Shown here: piece after piece, positions 23,501-35,500 of the stretch
Numbering within the stretch: position 1 is the stretch's first letter
Layout: every line of letters starts with the position of its first letter
NCBI GenBank assembly: GCA_012845835.1
Contig: JABAKD010000016.1
Span: 6,417,919-6,481,918, forward strand
Source: Undaria pinnatifida
Taxonomy: Eukaryota > Sar > Phaeophyceae > Laminariales > Alariaceae
Direction: 5' to 3'
DNA length: 64,000 nt
The notes under the pieces: model-generated
The model's input: the letters and a program-made list of their open reading frames with translations, nothing else
Databases searched by the model: none
What the model was told of the DNA's origin: nothing
Made by a program: the position numbers and the translations under genes

Positions 23501-26500
23501 GTATAGATTAAGTGGGCAGTAGGACGTCGTGCAGCGAGATATTTGTAACTGTCGGCAAGTTGTTGCAAAGCGGTAGTGCGGTAGTGGTCGGTGGACGGTT
23601 CAGGCAATTCGAAAGGGGTTTCTACTTTTGGCGCCGAACTGCAGTTGTGGAAGGGTTGATACGGTGTTGAAGTCGGCAGGAACTCAAGCAGTTAGATGTT
23701 TGCAACTGTAACTGTGGTGAACTATCGACCAAGGCTGCGGTAGGGGGAGTCACTGTTAGGCGGGGGGATTGGAGGCCTATTTTGACCCGAAAAAGCGGCA
23801 GGCTATTCGGATAGACCAGCCAAAAAAGATTAAAAATTGTGAAAAAGTAGAACTACCGCCATACCCCTCGTAACTGCTTGGTTTTAGCGTAGGTGCACAG
23901 AGAACTTGTATGTGATATATCTCGGAGGCGGAGATGATTTCGATCTTGACGTCATACAGACACCTTACACAGGTACATGCCGTTCGGATGACTTGCTTTT
24001 TGTAGCACAGGAGTACAAATTCACCTTTTTATAGACGGAAAGGTGCGGAGAAACATGTTTTTCCTGTGGTTTCTGCCTCTTGCTTCTATGGCGTGCTTGA
24101 ATAGTGCGGAAACGCATAGTCATACTCTGCATTGGGATGTGCAGCATACAGCAAAACAAACCCCGATCAAATCGACGTAGTATCCGTAGAAAACGATCTG
24201 GCGGAAAATCGCCCCTTCAGTCACTTTTTGGGGACCACGACAATCGATTCCGTGATAGGCAATTCGAAAAAACCAAAAGGAACCTCGACCAAGGGCAAAC
24301 GGAAAAAATGTCCTAGTGAACCGGGAGTGGTTGACAATGACTCGTACCATACGAGTAAGAGTGCGCGAGAACAGACACATACAAACTTAGAGCCTGACCT
24401 CAGGCGCGTGCTGAGAAGCCTTGGCCAAGACTCAAGGCCGGCGGCACGTACAGCAACAACGTACACGTGGGCTAGAGGTGGGGCGCGCCGCCACGGAGGT
24501 ATACGGGCGGCGCCGTATACCATGCGCGGTGCAGCACGGCCCAGAGGCTTGCTCAGCAGCAGTAGCAGCAGCAGCCAAGAAACAAGAGATCAGCCCTTAC
24601 TGCCTGATCCCTTCGTATCACATATGGGGCAGCACCGTTGTGCTGCCGGCCGCCGAGCCCAAGAGGCCGCTCACGCTCATGCGTCCATGTGTACGCTGCT
24701 GCTCTGCGCTCTGGGCCTGGAGGTGTACAGCAGTACGCTTCGTACGAGAAGCAAAGGCACCCCGGTGGGCTGATTTTTTTTTGCGAAAGGTTGATGGCGG
24801 CCTGTGGCAGCAGTGCTTTCTTTATGAATGCTACGCTCCGAACAGCTTTTTGCCGTAACGTGGTTTTGTTTTTCCCATCGCTGATTGGTTGATTCCTAAG
24901 ACTTTTTTTCGTAGAGAACGACCATGGGACATATTTCCCCCAAATTGTACGTCTAAAAGAATTCCATTACCAGGCCTAACTGTTGGGGGCTTTTTTAGCA
25001 GTGTGCTTGGGGTCACTCGCGCGAGTAATCCCCCAATTCCTGTGCCGTCTTTAGCGTTTGTGCTTCCTGAGTTTGCGATAGGAATCTGCAAATGGAATGT
25101 TTAGCTACGTTGCGCCAAAATATCGCCTGAGGTCCTTTTGTCCGTAAGTTATAGAGTATTAGAGTTACTGGTCCGAGTGCTGAAAACACGGTAGTAATAG
25201 TGAGGGTATGTCATAACATAATCATAACATCATTATAACATCATCATAACACCCCCCCTATGTTATAAGGTTTAGTTTGGGTAAGCTATTTGGTAACCTT
25301 TTGCAAATGGTCAAACGGGCTAATACCCCACTAATTCCTTAACACCTAATACCGTAGATCATAATCTATCATCATCATCTATTATCTTGTGTGCGGTAGT
25401 GGTCGGTGGACGCTTCGGGCAATTCGAAAAGGGAAAGGGCTCTCTAGATTTTGTCGCCGTGAAGTTAAAAACCCGCGTTCGCTTCGCACTATGCACCTGG
25501 TACTTCATTTCGAACAATAAAAAACACCCAACAGGGAAAAAGTGTGGTGGGACAAAAAGGGAGTGTGCGGCTAATTAGATGTGAAACTATATACCGGGTA
25601 CATGATCCCGTACATTAAATAGCACCCAACCGAGTCGGCGTCCCCGGTGGTCTGCTGCAGTGGTAAACCCCGTACCAGGTAAACTACTAAGGTCGATTTT
25701 GCGAGGTCGAGCCCCCGACTTCATAGGATATTTTCTTTGTCTAAAAGTTGATTTTCAGAAAGCTCCTGGCGTGTGTATGCAAAGTTCGATGCGCGTCAAT
25801 GGAGGAACAAACGCTGATTTTTTTCGCGACAGAAAGGATGGCACGCGCCGCTGTTGGGGGGGGGGGGATGGGGGGGTATGCTGTCCCGGACGTATGTTAT
25901 GAAAGGGGAGAGAGCTGAACAAAAACGTGTAAAGAAAACAGCCGAGATCGACACAAAAATAATGGAAAACGTAGCGGTACAAGACGGCAGTGTGCGGCTG
26001 GTCAGACGAGAGCACGTGTGCACTTAGTGGCGGTGCTCGAGTTCGTAAATTCGCGGTACACGGTAACAACGTAAATGTTTCAGAGTCCGAGGTGGACATT
26101 CGCATATAATCAATATCATCACGGTTTTTCGGAACCCCCCTGGATATGGTTATTTACTGCACATAGTAGCGGTGCATCACTGAAACACCCACCTCTTCAT
26201 ACTGGCACATTACTGTTAACGCTTCGAGCCTTTTTAAGAAATGAATCGACCTTTCGCCGTCATGTAGTGGAGTAGTGGACATTAGAGTTGCATGCCAGGA
26301 ATTTGGCGGTAGGGGGAGGGTAGCCATTTTTTTTGTGAGGGTGGTAAGGTGGTCACTCGAGGAGCTATACACACCTCACACAACCAACTGATTTTGGAGA
26401 AAATATGAACCCGCACCACGATGAACAAGCAAGCAAGCAGCCCATCCCACCCCATCATCGACGCGTAGGTGTATCACGAATAATAATGTAAAGCACGTTG

Positions 26501-29500
26501 CAACTGTACTAGCTGGCTACAATGCTGGTTCGTCGGTTGAAAAACCTCGTCAAATGCCAAACTATTTGTGTGAATGAATGCCACTTCCACCTTAGCACCT
26601 TAGCGTGTTAGCGTGCTAGCGTCTACAGTGCTACATCACTAGACTAGCAGGGTAGTTTCTCACCTGATGAAGCATGGTCCTGAGGTCGGAAATGTGTTTG
26701 CTCGCTTCTTCCAGCTTGTCCGCAAGGAGTTTCTGCCCGCACGGTCGATTAGAGTGCACGACAACTAATTTAGGCACTAATAATAGCGGTCACTCGAAAA
26801 CGCCTGCCTGCCTGCCTGCCTACCTGCCTGCCTGCCTGCCTACCTGCCTGCTTCTGTTAGGGTGTACCCTGTTTTTGTCCCAGAGGCTCCCCTTTCATGC
26901 ATGCTACTTACCTACTCTGTGCGGGTAGCCCCTGATATTGGAATTGGTGCGGCCCTCGCTTGAGGAGCTCTCTCCATAATACCATAATACGACACCCAAA
27001 ACCGGAACTTTATATAAATGAGAGAGTCCCCCCTCTATAGTGCGGTAGAGGTTGCACTTTTGGGCGAAACGTTTCTGATAATGTTGATAATGTTCCGGTT
27101 GAGCTCCCCGAAAGCGCGGCACTATCGGTTAGAAAGATATTTTTTACGAGTGAGCGTTTTTGTTTGAGGACTCTTAACTATAATAGCGCGCATAGAAACG
27201 CCTGTTGGGTTGCGCAAACGAATGTCTTCAAACTTCATGTTTGGGGTGATGATGGATGATGGATGATGATGTTGAGCTCCTCATGCTATGAGCTCAGAAA
27301 ATTCTTAGAATCTGCTGCACCCTTAACGTGGGATGACTCGAGGTGATATTCTCGACCTTGTTATGAATGGAATCACTCGAATGGAACTTCGTATTCGTAA
27401 TTATTCAACGAACAACGACATAGATAACAACAAAATTGATCCCAGAAAGGCCTCAGTGGAGGGCGAAAATGTAAGTAAGTACCAAAAGTACCCCCACTCC
27501 ATAACACGACGCCAAAAGGGCCCTACTCGATTATCTGCGCTATCAAATCTTCAGTTACCCAACTTTGCTACCACCGCCACAATGTTACAGTAGATTTACA
27601 ATAAAAAAACGCCACGTGGTGCACCGCACAACAGCAGTTTCACAAGAGTTTCCACTACGGTGTGCGGCGTTTAAAGTAGTAAAAAAAGTCAGATCACAAT
27701 CGACCCGGAAGCACATTTTGACCCGTGCCAAAGTCTAATGCTTTAAAAGGCCAACCCTTCAAGAGCCTAATGCTTCAGAAGTCTTATGCTTCTCATAATA
27801 GTCTCTGATTCATCAAGGGTCCATAGCTTCGGTTCCGCATGTTCGTTACGAAAGAACTGCCTGTTGAGCCACTTCATCCAGCCAATGTCACGTGACTCAA
27901 GCAAGCTAAATTAGGGCACGTGACCTTCAGTAGCTTAACAGCTAGTCCCTTCTAACGAACAAAATATCTGCTTTGGGCACTAGAACGTGGCTTGGCGAAC
28001 GAGGCGTAGGGACGACTTTGCTGGAGCTCGCGTCAACCTGAACCAGTCACACCTGTCGTACCCAGACTAAAGTGCCGTCATGCCATTCTGCTTCTATTTT
28101 TGGCCAGTGCCGACAACCATCACTCGTTTTAACCAGTCTTTCCTTGTGCAGTCCCAAAGGGGTTTCGTTGCCACAGGCCTACATATCTTGTCCGCCGTGT
28201 TGTTAACGTACCTCCATCCCGGCGCCAAAGCCACCCCTCGAATCAGCCCCCCATCCTGTGCCTGGCATGATTGAAGGGGGAGGCTGATTGGCGAACGTTT
28301 TAGCTTGCTCTTTGTCACGTCCGGCTGATCGCGCCCTCTGCAATGCAGTACAGTGTGCGTGCACAATCGAAAACGTGCAAACGAGGGAAACTTTCGCACA
28401 GCAGGTGATACAGGGCACGAAATATGCGTGCGCAATCGCAAACGTGCCAACGAGAGGATGGTCGCACGCATAGCAGTGCAGTAAAAGTATGCGTGCACAA
28501 TCGAACACGTGCAACCGAAATACATGGTCGCACAGTACAGAAGGACAGCAGGGGCAGCAAGATGTTTTGGCGTCACAACCAGTGCAGCACGCGTACTCCA
28601 TCGGACACGTTCAATCGAGAGGAAATTTACGGCACAGAAGGACAACAAGCTTGAGGGCACAAAACTTTTGGCATCGTCAATAGGGGGTTTGGAGGCCACC
28701 TGTTACAAGGCTTACCTTGGGCTGGGTAACCGATCGATCTTTACCCGGTTAGATCATAGGCAACACCTACACATTTCGCGTCGTCGAGGACACGGGTTCG
28801 AATCTCACGTGATTCGTAGCGGATGACACTTTTTTTCTTTTTTTTTCCGCACGCTTCTACTTTCCAGCTTCTGGACAAGCCGTGGTTACAGGTGCCGTCC
28901 CTTCTTCCCCCCGGTTCTTGCCTTCATTTTTTTTCACGCATAGGGTTCAGCAATCCCATTGCTCGTTGATTTTTCATCGAGTGTTGCTAACTCACGCTCT
29001 CGCGTTTTCCGCAAGTCAATTTGTGCGCAAGAAAAAGTCCCCACAAATTTTTACGATTATGCACTCGGGGGATTCGAGTCACGAAACTGACCTATACCAG
29101 GCTCGAGGATAATCTGATACACCACCGGGGCCACTGGCTACTATTTACTACCAGGTACAGTAGATAGCACCGCAACACAGCCTTCCCGCCACTTGTGTGT
29201 GTGGCGAGTGTTATACTCAATTTACGTTTCGTCGACGGCTGGAAAGAGGCAGCACGAATCGCCAGTCAGTGTGACCTTCCCGCAGAAGCCGTTGACAACA
29301 GCGGACGGTGCACTCATTCCCCCGGCGAAACGGGAAAAAATCGAATGCGCTCAAGTACGGTCATAAGGCAGGGCATGTTGACCGCCTGCGCTACAATCTT
29401 CAATCGTGCGTACAAAAAGAGCAAATATGTCCAGGAGATGGCAAGTTTTTCCCCGTTAGTCACCGTTTGGAGCCCTCACCCTGACTCAATTGTGTGCCGT

Positions 29501-32500
29501 CAGTCGCTTCTTTGGGAGCGCCCGCACACTAAAACTAGCATACTTCGAAGTATAACGCTTAGGCCGCCGTCCGTCACTGGCCTAAAGTACCGTCCCCCAA
29601 TGTGTTTACCAGAACAAGTCGCATCGTTGCTCGCCCATTCACCGCTTGCGCTCCTTCATGGCTTGCTAACTTCCGCTTGTACGGCAGGCACATACGGAGC
29701 GCAGTGGTGTCATCGACGTACTGCCTACTGACGCATGTCGCGGTAGGGGTGAGCAGGTAACTAACTTGTCAACTTTTCTGATAATCCTCACTTGTTCGAG
29801 TTTAACTACATTTTAGACTTCTTTCACTTCTTTGTTCTGAAAATTGTATTGGAAATTCGTCAGTGAGGCTTTGCCATGCCCATGCTTGTGACTTTCGATA
29901 GCTTCAACATTATACGGTCGGAATGTTTCGGCAGGGACCCATGAGCCAGCCCTTGCATCTATCTGCCGGAACGTTCAGATAGTCCTTTGATGCAGGTGGG
30001 AGTAGGTAGCTCTTGGATGGCTTTGATACGGTCTTCCCCAACTGCTACCTGTTCAGCAAAACATCGTGGCCTAAATATACGACAGATTTAGCATCAACCG
30101 CTACTTTAGACGGCTTCAGGGTGAGACCAGCTGCTTGCAACGCTACAAACGCGCTCTCCACAGATTTCAAATGATTGTCCTAAGTTGCGGACAAAACGCA
30201 GATATCGTCCATATAAATGAGCAACTCAGGGATATGGCCCAACATGGCCAAATGTTTCATGAGCCATTTATGCCGAGTCTGACACTGACACAAATAAACC
30301 AAACAATGATATTAAAGGCGACCTATACCTGATACACAGCCCCAAAACGAAGCATAACATCAAAGACAATCAAATACACTTACATACAATGAAGTACACA
30401 TCGGATGTATGTGTTGAGACGTGTTGGGTAAGCTCTTGGTCAAGGAGTCATATGTATAAACAGCGATAAATAGCTGACTGGATTCAACAGTGGAAACCGT
30501 ACCGTAGCAGGGCTGTACTGGGAACAACAACAATAACAACAACAACGACTACGCCTTCCTTGTGTCTCTGCTCGCAAGATCTCCTCCGACCTACAGTATT
30601 TTGGGCCTCAAGAACAAAACGAATTGTTTGAAATTAGTTACCTGGTAATTAATTAAGATTTACCAGGTAACTGTTTTAATGAATGTAATTGATCTCAATT
30701 GGTTTGTTTGCCGGTGTAACGGAGGTAAGGAGGGATTGGTTCATACTTTTTTTCTCTTTTCGGGATTCGAGGAGGCGATACATATACATACCGAGTGTAC
30801 CTAGCCGTCGACCTGTATCGGGAGAAGCGAATGGGCCCCCTGTCCCTGCTCACCTCAAGCTCCTCTGACCTATTTTTGGCCTCGAGAATTTCAGCGGCGG
30901 CCTTAGCATTGGCCGTCTCCGTAACCAGTCCAGACTGCTCACGAATTGCCTGACAGGTCACCAAGGGGAGAGGGTAGTGAGACACACTTGCCGCAATTGC
31001 GCCGAACTGGAAATAGTACGGCTGACTAGAGGCCTCCGTCTAGTTAATAGTTGGCTATTGGGTATTCCAGTTGCCGTAACTGCACCGAAGTGAAGAGAGT
31101 AGGGCTGTCAAGTTGGCTGACTTTTTTTTTTTTTTTTTTTCACACATATCTACTTTCCAGCCTCTGGACAAGCCGCGGTCACAGGTGTCGTCCCTTCTCC
31201 TCCCCGGTTCTTGCCTTCTTTTTTTTTCGCGCATAGGGTTCAGCACTCCCACTGCTCGTCGATTTTTCATCGAGTGTTGCTAACTCACGCTCTCGCGTTT
31301 TCCGCAACTCAATTTGTGCGCAAGAAAAAGTCCCCACGAATTTATACGAGTATGCACTCGGGGGGATTCGAACTCGCGAAACTGACCTATACCAGGCTCG
31401 AGGATAACCCGATACGCCACCGGGGTGACCATGGTCAACTGTAAGCCACAGACTAGTCATTGGCTGGCTACCAGGTATTAGGTATTCCAGTTGCGTGTGG
31501 AAAACTGCAGGAGTGGTTCTGTGTTTTTTGCATCCGGCTGGAGCGCTATTAATAGTGGCTCGATCGATGCGTGTTTACATTAGTCAGAACTAAGCCGTAG
31601 CCCAAGCAATAGATAGCTACTCCGAGTACTAAATAGTTGGGAATTTCGGCCAAACTCAGTATCAAAAATAAGCAAGAAATCGTTACGATACGGAACACGG
31701 ATCTGAGAGGTCCGGCTTTGTCGTGAACGAAGAAGACGCAGGCCAGTAATACCATAATAGTACGGTACGAGGGGTTGCGCCGCATTTTTGTGAGTGTCGT
31801 CAGCTGAGGACCTCTCACCCCAAAACTGATTTTGATACTGTAAACGTTTTTCGCTTGCCCCGATAAACAACCCGATGGCGTCACATGCCAAAAGTAAGGC
31901 AGAGGCGCACCATTTTTTCTCTCATACTACTCGCTGGAGGAGCTCTCTTATTATGCATATATCTACATATCTACATATTATATCTACATACATACATATA
32001 TACATACATACATACATACATACATACACACAAACATACATACATACATACATACATACATACATACATACATACATACATACATACATACATACATACA
32101 TACATACATACATACATACATACATACATACATACATGCATACATACATACATACATACATACATACATACATACATACATACATACATACATACATACA
32201 TACATACATACATACATACATACATACATACATACATACATACATACATACATACATACATACATACATACATACATACATACATACATACATACATACA
32301 TACATACATACATACATACATACATACATACATACATACATACATACATACATACATACATACATACATACATACATACATACATACATACATACATACT
32401 ACATACATACATACATACATACATACATACATACATACATACATACATACATACATACATACATACATACATACATACATACATACATACATACATACAT

Positions 32501-35500
32501 ACATACATACATACATACATACATACATACATACATACATACATACATACATACATACATACATACATACATACATACATACATACATACATACATACAT
32601 ACATACATACATACATACATACATACATACATACATACATACATACATACATACATACATACATACATACATACATACATACATACATACATACATACAT
32701 ACATACATACATACATACATACATACATACATACATACATACATACATACATACATACATACATACATACATACATACATACATACATACATACATACAT
32801 ACATACATACATACTACATACATACATACATACATACATACATACATACATACATACATACATACATACATACATACATACATACATACATACATACATA
32901 CATACATACATACATACATACATACATACATACATACATACATACATACATACATACATACATACATACATACATACATACATACATACATACATACATA
33001 CATACATACATACATACATACATACATACACACATACACACATAACTCACCCAAAAACTGATTTTGAGAAAAAAATAAAGTGCATTTTGCATTTTGTGAT
33101 GACCAAACCATCCCATGGCCTAGAAATAAATATATATATATCATCATTCTTATGTGGGGGGATTCGGGCAGGATTTTTTTTTCGTCTCGGCCTCAGTATG
33201 CGATTCGCGGAACTGGAATTCTCGGTCAAATAGCTTCGTTCGAGCGCCGTCTTCGGGGGGCGGCTCCAACGCCCTGCCCTGCCGTATCCGTTCCGCACCT
33301 CGACGTGAACGCGGATAGACACTGAGCGAGACAAGCGAGAAGTGCGTTTTTTTTTGTATTTTGGGCGGTATACGCCCGAGCTATTCTTGGATCTTGGCAT
33401 ATATATGTAGAGCTTGAACGAATAAATAAGGGACAACATTTCCAAATTGGCGTCATTTCCAAATTGGCGTCATTTCCAAATTGGCATCTAAAATTCTTCC
33501 CGACGATGCTTTTCCAAGGCCGCCTCGAAGCGCTTGCCCTATCGTAGCTACTTTTGCTGTGTGTCGTTTCCTTTCGGCTCAGTGGGTATAGTGCTACATA
33601 ACCAAGGAAGGATGTGTCGTGAGTACGATTCTCAACCAGATCATATTTGTTTGGTATTCAGGAGCGTGTGCGCTGCAGACGTTATGAAAGGTTATGACAG
33701 TTGCTAGTGTTCTCCCGAGTACTACTAACTGTAGTACGTGGAGAGGGGATAGCTCCGGAGATCGCTCTCGCGAAGTCGGTGATAATTAATTAACGAACTG
33801 GAAATCATATTTGGTTGGTTTTCTGCATGACCCACTCACTGTGAGTGTTACTGAGTCAAGTGACAGTGGGTAGTGCTATGTGTCGTGAGTTCGATTCTCA
33901 CCGACTTCATACTTGTCTTTTTCAAGCGTGCGCGCTGACGACATTATCAATGAATGATTATTTTGGTAGTTTAACATATATATGTAGTAGCACCACCCAC
34001 TGAGCTACTGAGTCAAGTGATTAAGTATAGCTCAGTGGGCAGTGCTGTAGCATTTCAGGGTCAAATCGCTTTGTTCGAATGCAGCCGTCCAAGCGAGAAG
34101 CGCGCAAAATTTTGTATTTTGAACGGTACTCTCCAGTTATTCTTCGGATCTTGATGTATGGAGAGGTTGATAAGATAAAACTTGGCAAGAGATAATTTCC
34201 AAATTGGCGTCATATTTTGTCCCAAAATAAATCATAATATTACTGTAAAAATCCCCATGGTACTGCGGTAGGGATCATAGTAGAAGTGAATTTGTTTATT
34301 GAATTTCGATAGGTACACGTACATACATACATGGATATAGACGTGGCAAGCGCACGCATGACTAAACGAGGAGAAGGTAGTAGTGATTATGGTTACGCCA
34401 GGAAAAGCCACAAAGCAGCATTATGAGTGGCTGCGTCCCCGGGCCTCGAGGGTTGTATTATACAAGTTCCTCCTGTTGTTAAGCTGAGCCACTCGGTGGT
34501 AGTAAGTAGACAGTATCCGCGAAAGAAATCAGTCAGTGGTGGCATGCATTCGTCCCCGTATCGCATTGTTTTTTTTTCCCCGAGAAGACTCTTAAGAGAA
34601 ATGTGTGAGGATGGCGTGCTTCGTTGTTGCTGTGGTCCCTGACTCCGTTGCTGTGGTCGTTTGCCGGTCAAGTGCAAGCGGTCGTGTTGATACGTAACTG
34701 ACAAATAAGTTCGTGTTGCTTCGTACTTGACGTGCTCGTTGCTGCTGATTTCTGATTGATCATCTCTTCTAGTGTTTTTTTTTTTCTTGCACACTTGTAC
34801 TTTTCAGTTTCTGGACATACAAGCTGTGGTCACAGGTGTCGTCCTTCCCTTCCCCCCCCCGGTTATTGCCTTCATTTTCTTGGCGCATAGGGTTCAGCAC
34901 CCACTGATAGTCGATTCTTCGTCGAGTGTTGCTAACTCACGCTCTCGCGCTTTCCGCAGGTCATTTAGTGCACAGGACGAAAATTTACTTGAAAAATTGT
35001 ACGAATACGCACTCGGGGGGATTCGACCTCACGAAGCTGTCCTATACCAGGCTCGAGGATATAACCGGATACGCCACCGGGGCAGTGAGTGGTTTAGAGC
35101 CGGTCGCCCCGGTGGTCGAGTGGGGTTACACTCCAATATTACTACTATTAACACTAGCGTTGGTCCCTGAGTTAAATAACCACCATTGTGAGCTTTGTTG
35201 GCTTTATTGATTTGCAGAATTAAATGGGGGAAAAATGATCAACTAACGGCTGAAATCGCTTACCATATAGCAGCGTGGGTGGGTACAAATCGACGCGAAT
35301 CGACGAGGGAAGAAAATGCTGAATTATTCTCGCGATAAAAATTAGGGCAGGTACCGTAGTGCGGAGGGAGGAGGGGAGCCCGCTATATGACCCCGGATCT
35401 AAGTTATACTACTGCATTATTGGGAGGACGAGAGTAATGCGAGCATCACAATAAATGGGATGGACATGGTCGGTCACCTTACTGGCCCCGGATGCTTGGT

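Noticed and set aside
28725..28825. Possible tRNA with B-box-like GGGTTCGAATCTCAC and a T run downstream
   Set aside because: No acceptor or anticodon stem pairs; probably part of a repeat.
29195..29731. 178-codon plus-strand frame
   Set aside because: No family recognised; it lies between a SINE and a gypsy remnant and has no supporting splice structure.
31875..33233. Open frames of 155-452 codons reading IHTY or CMYV repeats
   Set aside because: They are produced by the (ACAT)n microsatellite in every frame and strand.
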